Source of the DNA: Limonium bicolor
Taxonomy: Eukaryota; Streptophyta; Magnoliopsida; Caryophyllales; Plumbaginaceae
DNA length: 64,000 nt
Assembly: GCA_023374045.1 (NCBI GenBank)
Contig: CM041778.1
Span: forward strand, 403,122,438-403,186,437
Reading direction: 5' to 3'
Part shown: positions 48,552 to 60,170 of the stretch, piece after piece
How the letters are laid out: each line of letters begins with the position of its first letter
Position numbering within the stretch: the stretch's first letter is position 1
Program-made: the position numbers and the translations under genes
The notes under the pieces: generated by a model
The model's input: only the letters and a program-made list of their open reading frames with translations
The model's database searches: none
What the model was told of the DNA's origin: nothing

Positions 48552-50338
48552 CCAAAAACATTGTTTAAAGGTTATAAATGATATGTGATGATAGGGATTG
48601 ACTAGTAATGATGTTATAAGGTGGTTTAAGACATGTTGGGTGAGTTATAATGACAATTTAGTGGGGGAAAAGATGTATTAAAATGTAAAAGTAAAACAAG
48701 TTAAAAGTGAAGTTATGTAACTAAGTTAACGGGGAGAAGTTATAAGCATTAGACATTAAATAATCATGCTACCCCGATGTTAATAAAAGTACATGTAATG
48801 TTATCAGTTGTTCGAGAATTGCTCGAGGAACATAAGTGGACATGATAAAGTGGAATCCGGTGACAGGTATGGTTTTCTTGCAACCTGTGTCCTACCGGAT
48901 TACACCGGCTTGTATGCCAATGTGTTTTTCTGTATGTTTGCCACGTTGTAAGATAAAACATGTAATGAGTTTACAGTAATTCATTTATGTGGCGTGTTCA
49001 ACTCCGATACCGTTTAACCCCGGAAGTGTTAACCTTAGTTAACTGAGTCTAGGATCACATGAGAGTTCGGTATTCGGATTAAACGACCCGAACCATGGGA
49101 CGTTCTAACCACGGCTATGCGTGAGTTGATTATGTGATGTTTGTGTATGTGAATGTAGGGATCTCCCTTGTATGTTTAACCTAGTTGTAATACTGTAAGG
49201 TGTGTAGTTATGATAGACTCCATAGTGGGGTTCTAACTAATATCTAAAGTAAGTATGTACTAACAGTGGTGAGGAATCCGGTTTGGCCGGTCGCGCGTTG
49301 TTTGGGAGAGGGTATCCTTCTTAGCCTTACCCTTCTCTTTGTTATGGTTGTTTCCCTCACGGGTTATGATCTCCCATTAGCTTATTCCAAAGCTTAGCTA
49401 TTCTGACTTATGATCGGTTTAGGGGGAACATGTGTTTGTGTGGTGTGTTCGGGCCTCCAAACCCGTACCATCTTAACTTAAGTTACTCGTCGCCGACTAT
49501 TAGGACGGTAATGAGTGTTGTTGTATAACGAGCTTACCATGAGGGTGACACCATTCTCTAGGCTCACCAGTGAATTAACTATGTTTGGGTCGGTTCCTAA
49601 GAGGACCGTTCCCGTTATGTTATGTGATGTTGTTGTAATGCCATTCCTTTTGCGATGTTATCATGTGCACGTCGATACGTGAAAGTGTTGTTATGTTTTG
49701 TTATGTGAGGAATGTTATATGTTGTAAGATATGGAGTGTGTGGATCATGGAAATGAATCCCAGTTTGTGATAAGAGGCGTTTAAGGATAACCCGATTTAC
49801 GGGTAAGTGTCGCCTATTAAGGAAGTAGCTCCATTAGAGGAGGAACACTCTAGGGATAATGAATACCATGAGTGACTTAACAAGTAAGGATGTATTATCC
49901 GTTTGTTGAGCCCATTGAGGCAAAATGTTATGTGTTGTGTGTTTACAGTTGCATGCATGATTTAAATATAATCAATCGCATGCTAAGACGATGATTAGTT
50001 GTGCGTGGCCCGGTAGCATGTGGGCTGCGGGATTACCATACCAGCAAAGGTGCTGAGCCCCTTGGGGGCCACCCTTTCTCTTCTTTTCCTATTTCAGGTA
50101 CAGAGAGCTGGAAGCCGTTCGAGAGTAGGACGGGGTAGACATTGTACATGGGTAATCATTTAAGTGTATATATACAGTAGGTGTAGTAAGACCGAAATTG
50201 TTGTCGGCATCAGTTTATAAATACTTGGTATAGTTGAAAGGTGTATGTTGCTGTTGTTGTTAATGGAAAGGGATAGTAATGTGTAGTCGCTCGGGAATTT
50301 AGCCCATCAGACCGGTACAATGTATGTGTATTAGCCTT

Positions 50339-50360
50339 GTTATCCACGTGGGTGGTTAAC
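50339..50360 (+). other. LTR 3'-terminal stem-loop (5' LTR copy)
   Basis: A 9-bp stem with one T-T mismatch around a GTGG loop. The same position in the 3' LTR (59745-59766), solo LTR 4 (44285-44306) and solo LTR 3 (28876-28897) also forms a stem, with several paired base changes. Confidence 0.6.
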
Positions 50361-50457
50361 GGCGTGTAACACCAACGAGTTAAGTTATTTGATGAGGTGT
50401 GTATTCCGCTGCAGATTGTTGTTATGTGTTTGTTGTTGGATAGGGTGTTACAAAAAG

Positions 50458-50469
50458 TGGTATCAGAGC
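50458..50469 (+). promoter_or_regulatory. Primer-binding site, initiator-Met tRNA type
   Basis: TGGTATCAGAGC is complementary to the 3' end of plant initiator methionine tRNA and lies 5 bp after the 5' LTR. It would prime minus-strand DNA synthesis. Confidence 0.9.
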
Positions 50470-53400
50470 GAAGTATCGCTCTGATGACTGAGTTACCGAG
50501 CTTAGGAAGTACCGAGTTAGGATTTTAGTACTTTGGGTTAAGGGTTGAGTGATAGCGTGAGAGATACGCTAGTAAGGAACTACCAGTGAATACTGGAAAC
50601 CTACTATATCCTTCCCGCCCTCCACAATCCCTGTATATAACTTGGGGAAACAACGCCAGAGAGATGGAAGTCCACTCTTACTCGGGAATACCCGATCTGG
50701 CTGTTATTAAATACCTTCAGAGTACGGGAGAACCTGTCATACGGTGGATCCCGAAAACTGGGAATTCTGGAGACGGTTTCCATCTGAACAATGTTAACCG
50801 CATTTAATAGCGAAGAATGAGGAATTTTGTGTATAAGATAATAGAATTTCCGGCAACCTGGGTCGACATGCCGAGCAGTCGAGGATAACCAGCTTGCAAC
50901 GCACCAACCGTGTAACAGACAAGAAGTGGATTAATGAAACCCGAGACGAGTGTCTATGGAACCACAGTTGATAAATAATACACCAACGGTATACCAACCG
51001 ACAAAGGAACTACAACGTAGTGCCCAAACAAGAGACAAGTCTCAGTAACCACGACAAATACGTGGAATGGGCTACGAAGAGGAAACAATACAAAAGAAAA
51101 GGGGGTCTCCCAGAATGGGAAACACCCTAGTTGATGATTATCATGTGAAGGCAGTGAGAAGTCACCTAGAGGAGTTATTGTCAAGACAGTAAGATCAGTG
51201 AGGGCCAACAAGGCCACTGATGACAGTGCGGGTAAAAACAATACCACAACCGGTATGTGTTAAACCGATAGCCAGTTAGCATGGCGCACTTGCCATAGCA
51301 AGTGTGCTGCTATAACAGGGCTGTTCGGGAAATTTATAACCACTACAAAGTACTTGGTAAAGTACCATAAAGTTAAATGTGATCGTCATAACAGTGGAAA
51401 GGCCTGTTAGCCTAACCTCTGTAATTGTAAGTACACCAGTCAGCAAGAAGCTAGACTTGGTTAAGGTAAGAAGATGTTGTGAGACCATGAAATTTTCTTT
51501 CAACCCAGATTTATTCAAACTCTTTCTTTTCAAAACCAAAATTTTCTTTCAAACCAACGCTTCTTTCTACCTTCTTTAAGAACCAAACCAGTAAAACCAA
51601 GGACAGTTGACAAGGATACAACAGTGGATAAACTTTCCTTCGATTAAGTTCGGGAAGCACGGGACGCATATTGTCATGGGACAATATAGGGAGTTGACAA
51701 CATAATACTTCACCTAGGCGTGTGACGGACACTACGAGTGTACCAACTGAAATGTGGGACGACCGCACTCCGATAGGAGCTTGTGGGCCTGACAGACCTA
51801 CTTATGGGTTAGTTGGGTAAGTAGTAATGTATCAGTAGGGTACCCCACATATGTATACAAGTAGAGTCCGGAACACGGGAAGTAGTCGACTCCATATACG
51901 GTCAGCAGTAAAAGTCAAACAGAGCTAAGGATTACCATGAATGGTTAAAGTTAAGGAACAAGTCAAGTTAACGAGACTAAAGGAAGTAGTGAATCCCTTT
52001 CAAGGAAATGTTTAAGAGTCAGGAGGTGCGAAGTGCACTAACTGTAATGTGAAGACATCGTATATGTCTTAAGGATCCTCAGGGATAAACATGATAGCTG
52101 GAACGGTGACCCAGCCTATACATGGCAAGACAGATGTCTAATATGGACACATTAATGTGCAATGAACAGGATGAAACTCCCAGAATGAGTACCTACACTA
52201 TCAGGAAATGTTGATCTTCACAGGAGGAGATAATAAGCCAGTTAAGAACGCAAACGGCGTGGCTAACGGAATGTACCAATAAGTGTGAACCAGATGTAAA
52301 GGCATAACTTAGTAACACCCAGGAGCAATCCTTAAAGGGTGTTCGCACCAACAAGTGTTGCACGAAATGGCATGACAGAAACACAAGGGTTGAAGCTAAC
52401 ACCCAGTTTAGTTTAGACATAAATTGTCAGGGAGGATACTGACTGACAATCCTAAGGGGGCATTCCATGAAAGGAGACGGAAGTAACGACCTTGTCATGG
52501 AGTCAAATGATATCCAAACCATGTAATGTAATGTTGTACAGAGAAGTACATGTGGTGGACAACCTCAATGAAGCGCAGTTCAAGGCGTAAGGCTTATAAG
52601 CCACAATAAATGTTTATGTAAATTAGATTGATTGCAGAAGTTTATGTTATAAATGAATAGAGTGGAAAACGAACCACTGCATTAAGAGTGGGGATCTCTC
52701 GATATTGTGAGACCGTAGGAGCGGTAGTTATTTTTTTGTGAATCAAGTTCAAGAAAATATGTAAGGATGGACTATGTTCATTATTGGAAAGAGAGCAGTT
52801 AGCTTCAGTAGTATGTGTGTATATAAGTGAACACCGAGCTGAATAATGCCGGCTTGTGACTCGAATGATCGATGCTCAAGGAGCATTCAGTAGTCATCCA
52901 AATGAGTGATGAACGATAATACGAATGATGTAAGTATATGTGTGGAAGTTAATGTGACAGTAAATACCATGTAAGTTAGTGTTATACAATAAGCACGGTG
53001 CGCAGTAAGCGACCGTTGTATAAGTTTTGAATAATGATATGGCAGATAAGAGCAGTTATGAATTAAATTCAGTGGAGATGCAGGTAAGTGATGTTAAACA
53101 GACTGGGCAATAAGCCAGTGGTAGGTACTATTGATGAGGAACTCAGTGTGAATTCCATGGCGAATCGCATAAGAGATTTACTGTCAAGAGTTTACACCTC
53201 TGCACTCTGTATGCTGAGTGTTTTTGGTATTGCACTTGTGCAGTAATGATCGAATGGGATAGCTAGGAATTGGAAACATGTTAATTGTGGAAGAATAATG
53301 TTATAATGGCCGATGCATAGGAAATGCAAGGCCGCACCAATAAAGAGTACTTGTACAAACCGAATGTGGAGACATGATTAACAGTAAGTGACTACAGTAG

Positions 53401-55308
53401 CACTAACTGCCAAATATCGGTATGGAATATACCCCAAATGTTGTAAATAGCTGAGAGAGCACTACACACTAGGTAGTAGCTCAATCTCAACCGACAGTAA
53501 GTCGAAGGGAACAAGTCAATCAGTGTGAAATACATAACTGTATACACAGTAAATTGATATGGAAGTGGATGGAAAGTTTATAACTCACCGAATTCGCTAA
53601 CGGTAAGAGATACCACGCGTCGGTTGAGAAACCATTGCCAAGATGAAGGTGACAATTGAGGATGTACAATACAGTAAGAATAACAAATGGGGCAACTAAG
53701 CTCTACAGTTATTAGAGTTTCGTAGCAGAAACTAGTGAGCCAGTGATTCAAGTGTTGAATGTACATGGTGAACATGAGCGAATGGCTAATTATTAACGCC
53801 TAGAAGCCTAACAGGCCAGAATCGAAACCAGTTAAGAGTTAAAGCAAACTCCAATGAGAATTCTTGGTTTAGGAACTAAACCGCCAATATGGTTAAGATC
53901 CTCTAATCAGAATGCATTGTATAATAGACCGCGTGGAAGTTAAAACACTTCACGACGGCAGAACATTTTAAACCAATGTTTAGTGATTGATTACGTGGGC
54001 GTAATCCCTTTTAAGGGGGGTAGAGCGCAAAACCACTTAGTGTGTATTACCGTACAAGTGTACGTAGTGTATGTGACTTATATTGTGCATAGCACAAAAT
54101 TATTGTTTGATGATTGGTGTGTGTGTTACGTAAACATACACATTCATTCATGGTTTAATTGTGGTAATTGCGCACAGAAGATGCGAATACCATTGTGATA
54201 AGTGTGTTGATTTATTAACAGTTGTGAGTGATAGTACAAGTGTGGGAGTAGAGAACTCCCGGGGGAACAAACCCCGACAGTGTATAAATGTGAAACTGTG
54301 TGTTGTTTTGATAAAATGTATGTGTATATATACTATATAGTGACTCATGGAAGGGTATGAGACCGATATAAAACCTAATGGGATAAGGTTCCCTAGGTAA
54401 CAAGATTAAGTGAATGGAGGTAACTGATAGGTGAGTTCTATTCCTTGGAGATGTTATGATCATGATTAGAATGATTAAAAAGATAGAAAATTGGAAATGA
54501 GTGATTTACTTGATGCTTGAAAATGAAAGTGGGAAGTGGAACTTGATTTGCATGCGATCAGGGAAGCCGAACACAATTGGGGTGAAGGATAGTTCAACAC
54601 TGATGCTGATCACATCAGGGTTGGATGATTCTTGAAGCTCCTATAAGTGGTCACAATAACCACCTAAGAAAAGAAGCAAAAGCATAAGTTGGACTGGTGG
54701 AGTTGTGTGTTTTCAAAGGATTTTGAATTGGTATTTATAAACGTCGATAGATACTTTACAAAATTAAAGTTCTCTTAGTTAACCTCGCAGAATTTTAAAT
54801 TTAAGTGATTGTTTTGATCTCCCAAAGGCCGGGGACGGAAGGTGTCCATCGCGACCGGGTTCTGCGGGATCATAGTGTATATCAAAGATATTTTTGATTG
54901 CTATCATGCTATGACATGTTGTGTGTATGTGTAATAATATGATTTTGACCTTGAGTTCCAAAAGTGTATGTTATCAAGACCTATGAGTCTAATGTGTTGT
55001 GTTACATAGACCTATGTGTCTAGGGCTGTTATGTTATCAGACCTATGTTCTAAATGTTTTATGTTACCCAAGACCAGAGAGTCTAAGGGTTGTTATGTAT
55101 GTGTAATGTTGTTAAGATACCCGGACCATTGAGTCCGAGGTTATCAAGTGAATATGTTATGTTATGTATGGATGTGAATGTGTTTCCCGGACCGTTAAGT
55201 CCGAGGTTGTGATGTAAAGTATGTTAGTTATGGAAGTTTTATTTTGTAAGTAATTCCCGTATTCTAGTCTAATGATGCATGGGAAATATGAACTTCGAGG
55301 ACGAAGTT
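50470..55308 (+). other. Non-coding internal domain of the LARD-like element
   Basis: About 4.8 kb with only short frames, none bearing gag-pol motifs such as a CCHC knuckle, DTG, YXDD or HHCC. Conserved LARD cores may serve RNA structure and packaging in trans. Here that is only inference. A second polypurine-like tract occurs at 54008-54024. Confidence 0.75.
54008..54024 (+). promoter_or_regulatory. Internal duplicate of the polypurine tract
   Basis: CTTTTAAGGGGGGTAGA is identical over 17 bases to the tract at 55309-55325. It could be a central polypurine tract or a trace of an ancestral LTR junction. Confidence 0.6.
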
Positions 55309-55325
55309 CTTTTAAGGGGGGTAGA
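55309..55325 (+). promoter_or_regulatory. Polypurine tract of the LARD-like element
   Basis: CTTTTAAGGGGGGTAGA ends 1 bp before the 3' LTR and would prime plus-strand synthesis. It is preceded by AACTTCGAGGACGAAGTT, typical of Del/Tekay elements. Confidence 0.85.
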
Positions 55326-55326
55326 T

Positions 55327-58300
55327 TGAAATACCCCAAACCTTGATATGTTGTTTAAATGTTAAACTATGGTATGTAAAGGCTAAAAAGTGCCTTAGAA
55401 ACGTCAGGGAACAATTTAAAACCATAGTAAAATGCAATAAAGCACTAAGATACAGTTTGAGCAAAACATGCCTTAAGCTAGGAGTGAACTGGTTAGGTTA
55501 GGACCCAAAGAGCCTACCAAGACTTAATAATATTCAAGTATGATTTAATAAGGCTAATTAAGTCCTTGGGAACTTTGGTAGACAATGAAACCAAACAAAA
55601 CCAAGAATACCTAAAGTCAATAAGAGCAAAAATGTGCTCTAAGCTTGGGATAAATTTTGTATAGACCTAATGGTCATACTTATACCTTATAATATTGTAA
55701 TGAACATTAAATCAATTACCAAAGAAAACCACTTGAAACAAGTTAAAACACAAAAGTGCTTTAAGTCTTAAAGCACGTTTTTTGAAAATTGTCTTGTAAA
55801 TGAGTTTTTGAATGGCTAAATGTCCATCATTACTCTTTAATTAACATGTGTACTATATAGTATCACATTTGGAAGTCTATATCAATGAGAAATCAAAAAT
55901 TCACATCTATGTGCCTTGTTTTAGTGAATAGTAACTAAAATAAGCTAGTTGTAACTATGTTGATAAGTAATTAAATTGGTCAACAAAGACCATGACTAGG
56001 CCTAAACATTAAGGGGCCGGTTTCTCCATGTGTGACTCACCACACTTGGCCAATCAAATAACTAAGAAAGTATAAGCAAAGAACTATTTACTTTAACATA
56101 ACTATCTTCCAAAGTAGAACTCATCTTCATTCTTTCATTTCCTTTCATTTCACACGTCTCCTTCCTCCCTTCATGCTCTCTTCTACGGTTGCTACAGCCA
56201 TATACAATTCTCAATCTTCTTCACTTGTAACTTCTAGCTCCATGGTCCAAATTCAATTTTCAAGACCACCACTCTTCTAGTTGGAGCAAGCTCTACCTTC
56301 TATCTTTTCAAATCTTCAAAAGCCTCATTTCGGTGCCAAGGAGATTCACCATTGATGGAGCTTGAGCTCACCTTTTCACATATTATTGTTCTCCTTTGCT
56401 TCAAGGTAAGGAAACTCAAAGAAAAATGATGTTTCCTTCATGTTTTGTGTTGTCCGAAAATTCACCTCACAATGGTGTCTTTACCTTGCTTGTTTTAGCT
56501 CCATTTGAACCTTGCAAGGGCTAGGAGGAGTCCTCTCTTGATAATTATTCAAGTTCTCTTCCAATTCCAAGGTAAACATTACCTTAATGTGTTAAGACAA
56601 TATGTGCCTAGGGTTACAATGAATGAAGCCAATGCTTGAATACTCATTCTATTATTGTACATTGTTTAGAAGTTGACAAAAACCAAACCCCTACCGGTTT
56701 TACAAGGAACAGAAAGATTTGTGAGGAGAAGAGGTAAACAACTATCTCAATATAGTTTTAAATGCCTTAGGAAAAGAGCTTGATTTGCTTAATAACATAC
56801 CTAAGGAGCCAATGGTAAATAGCTAGTGAAATGCTCTCAAGGATTTATTAAGGGCATATGTATTCTGGGTGTAATTGCAGGTCAAAGGCCATACAATGTG
56901 GGAAATTCAGTGTTTAAGGTTTATGCAATTTAAGGGCCTAAGAGCCATGTTATTTAAGGGCCTAAGTGCCAAGCAATTTAAGTTTATGCACTATATATTG
57001 TGTAAAATTTGGTGAAGTTTTGTGTGTGAGAAAGTTCTTGGTGGATTTTAGGTGTTCTTGAATGGAATAAGTAAAAACCTAAGTGTTTGGATGTGAGAAT
57101 ATACAAGAAGCTATGGCAAAATTTGGAAAATGTGTAAGAAGTTCTAAGTGTTTTAAATAAGTTTTGGTGAACTAGGAAGTGTTAAAGGTGAACAAATGTT
57201 TTCTAGGGAAGAAAACATGTATTAAGGTGATTTGAAGTGATACAAGGATTTAGGTATTATCTTGGAAGTTCTAGGAATTCAATAGTGTTTTTTGAGAATG
57301 TATTAAAGTCTTGGAAATTTTGTTTAAGGTTTAGGAATGTTGATGTCAAGGAGAAATGATGTTTAGTAAGATGTGAAAAAGGAGATTTAGTTAGTAAGAA
57401 AGAAGTTTGAGAGATGATGTTAGGTGAGGAACACCTTGGTATAGTGGTCATTATAGGTGAAATACCACCTAGAAATCTTAAGGAGAAAACATTCCAAGTG
57501 CTAGGAATTTTGTAAGGAATTTGTGAATGATAAGATGGTTTTGGTGTGTGATTTAAAGAGTTTAGTACATGGCTAAAATTTTGAAGTGCCCAAATGAGGT
57601 TAGGACATATTAAGATATATGAGGTGAAGTTTGAGTTAAATGGGCATGGAAATAAAGGTCTGGGGCAGACCGACCTTGTGACCGAACTTGCCAAGTCGGT
57701 CGAGCCCAGTTTACCCTGCGAAATTAGTTTCTGGAATGGACCGACCTGGGGACCGGACTTGCAAGGTCGGTCGGCTTGTATTCTGTGTACGGATTAAGTT
57801 TCTGGAATCGACCGAACATAGGACCGGACTTGACAAGTTCGGTCGGGCAGAATTTCAAGGGAAGAAACTCTCGGGAATGGACCGAACATGCGCCGAACTT
57901 ACAAGGTCGGTCGAGTAGAAATTTTGACGGTAATGTGTTCTGGAATGGACCGACCTGTGCAAGGTCGGTCGGTAAGGTCGGTCGGACCAAAACATTTTTT
58001 TAAAGGTTATAAATGATATGTGATGATAGGGATTGACTAGTAATGATGTTTATAAGGTGGTTTAAGACATGTTGGGTGAGTTATAATGACAATTAGTGGG
58101 GGAAAAGATTATTAAAATGTAAAAGTAAAACAAGTTAAAAGTGAAGTTATGTAACTAAGTAACGGGAGAAGTTATAAGCATTAGACATTAAATAATCATG
58201 CTACCCGATGTTAATAAAGTACATGTAATGTTATCAGTTGTTCGAGAATTGCTCGAGGCACTAAGTGGACATGATAAAGTGGACTCCGTGACAGGTATGG

Positions 58301-59858
58301 TTTTCTTGCAACCTGTGTCCTACCGGATTACACCGCTTGTATGCAATGTGTTTTTCTGTATGTTTTCCACTTGTAAGATAAAACATGTAATGGTTTACAG
58401 TAATTCATTTATGTGGCGTGTTCAACTCCGATACCGTTTAACCCCGGAAGTGTTAACCTTTTACTGAGTCTAGGATCACATGAGAGTTCGGTATTCGATT
58501 AAACGACCCGAACCATGGACTTCTAACCACGGCTATGCGTGAGTTGATTATGTGTGTTTGTGTATGTGAATGTAGGGATCTCCCTTGTATGTTTAACCTA
58601 GTTGTAATACTGTAATGTGTAGTTATGATGACTCCATAGTGGGGTTCTAACTAATATCTAAATAAGTATGTACTAACAGTGGTGAGGAATCCGGTTTGGC
58701 CGTCGCGCGTTTGTTGGGAGAGGTATCCTTCTTAGCCTTACCCTTCTCTTTGTTATGGTTGTTTTCCCTCACGGGTTAGATCTCCCATTAGCTTAGTCCA
58801 AAGCTTAGCTATTCTGACTATGATCGTTTAGGGGGAACATGTGTTTGTGTGGTGTGTTCGGGCCTCCAAACCCGTACCATCTTAACTTAAGTTACTCGTC
58901 TGACTATTAGGACGGTAATGAGTGTTGTTGTATAACGAGCTTACCATGAGGGTGACACCATTCTCTAGGCTCACCAGTGAATTAACTATGTTTGGGTCGG
59001 TTCCTAAGAGGACCGTTCCCGTTATGTTATGTGATGTTGTTGTAATGCCATTCCTTTTGCGATGTTATCATGTGCACGTCGATACGTGAAAGTGTTGTTA
59101 TGTTTTGTTATGTGAGGAATGTTATATGTTGTAAGATATGGAGTGTGTGGATCATGGAAATGAATCCCAGTTTGTGATAAGAGGCGTTTAAGGATAACCC
59201 GATTTACGGGTAAGTGTCGCCTATTAAGGAAGTAGCTCCATTAGAGGAGGAACACTCTAGGGATAATGAATACCATGAGTGACTTAACAAGTAAGGATGT
59301 ATTATCCGTTTGTTGAGCCCATTGAGGCAAAATGTTATGTGTTGTGTGTTTACAGTTGCATGCATGATTTAAATATAATCAATCGCATGCTAAGACGATG
59401 ATTAGTTGTGCGTGGCCCGGTAGCATGTGGGCTGCGGGATTACCATACCAGCAAAGGTGCTGAGCCCCTTGGGGGCCACCCTTTCTCTTCTTTTCCTATT
59501 TCAGGTACAGAGAGCTGGAAGCCGTTCGAGAGTAGGACGGGGTAGACATTGTACATGGGTAATCATTTAAGTGTATATATACAGTAGGTGTAGTAAGACC
59601 GAAATTGTTGTCGGCATCAGTTTATAAATACTCGGTATAGTTGAAAGGTGTATGTTGTGTTGTTGTTAATGGAAAGGGATAGTAATGTGTAGTCGCTCGG
59701 GAATTTAGCCCATCAGACCGGTACAATGTATGTGTATTAGCCTTGTTAGCCACGTGGGTGGTTAACGGCGTGTAACACCAACGAGTTAAGTTATTTGATG
59801 AGGTGTGTATTCCGCTGCAGATTGTTGTTATGTGTTTGTTGTTGGATGGGGTGTTACA
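55327..59858 (+). repeat. 3' LTR of the LARD-like element
   Basis: 4532 bp, 101 bp shorter than the 5' LTR. Most differences are 1-3-bp deletions between about 55,420 and 58,900; the last 950 bp are nearly identical to the 5' copy. It carries the same hairpin array (57659-57988) and terminal stem-loop (59745-59766). Confidence 0.9.
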
Positions 59859-60170
59859 AAACCACAAAAGAATAATATGCACTACAAAACAATAGTGATG
59901 TATTATTAGTTTTAAAGTTTGTTATCTAATTCATCAATTGTTAATTAATGAATCATAATATTAATTTTGATGAATCATAATATTAATTTTAATAAATCAT
60001 ATCAACAATTTAGTGTATTATCCTAAATATATACAAATAATTTTTTTTAAGTTGTCAAAACATATGCATGTCTGGTCTTATTTTAAAGAATTAAAATTTA
60101 AGTGAGCAGTGATATAATATTTTTTTATTTTAGAGTTATATTTTAAAAGTTACAACCATTAAAATTTTAT

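Larger units (their letters stand above)
45820..50452 (+). repeat. 5' LTR of the LARD-like element
   Basis: 4633 bp, TG...CA ends. It contains a five-unit GGTCGGTC hairpin array (48213-48551), GCTGAGCCCCTTGGGGGCCA at 50061 followed by a pyrimidine tract and TTTCAGG, and a terminal stem-loop at 50339-50360. Scattered short frames have no domains. Small direct repeats such as TTAAGGGCCTAAG[A/T]GCCA lie near 47460-47500. Confidence 0.9.
45820..59858 (+). mobile_element. LARD-like LTR retrotransposon, 14 kb, non-coding
   Basis: Two LTRs (45820-50452 and 55327-59858) begin TGAAATACCCC and end GTGTTACA. The perfect 5-bp TSD AAACC is at 45815-45819 and 59859-59863. A primer site lies 5 bp after the 5' LTR and a polypurine tract just before the 3' LTR. 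The 4.87-kb internal region has no recognisable gag, protease, RT, RNase H or integrase. Very long LTRs around a non-coding core define large retrotransposon derivatives (LARDs). The sequence before the 3' LTR (AACTTCGAGGACGAAGTTCT) and the TGGTATCAGAGC primer site resemble plant Del/Tekay chromoviruses, which I infer as the likely autonomous source. Confidence 0.88.
45500..60155. mobile_element. Long-TIR element (copy C), split by the LARD-like element
   Basis: The left part (45500-45819) begins TGTAACTTTTAAAATATAAAT. The right part (59864-60155) ends with the complement, ATATTTTAAAAGTTACA. Both carry the TIR core also seen in copies A and B, and interior TGAATCATAAT words. Without the insertion the element would be about 0.6 kb. 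The insertion target AAACC is duplicated within it. Confidence 0.7.

Noticed and set aside
48122..48561. Overlapping frames on both strands rich in Arg/Pro/Ser
   Set aside because: They cross the GGTCGGTC hairpin array, which opens several frames by its repetition. The same frames recur in the 3' LTR array at 57594-58003.
50458..50469. Possible tRNA gene from the TGGTATCAGAGC match
   Set aside because: Only the 3'-end complement is present, directly after an LTR. It is a primer-binding site with no tRNA body.
50586..50807. A 73-codon frame just after the primer site, a possible gag start
   Set aside because: It has no gag motif and no continuation in any frame. It is short enough to be chance.
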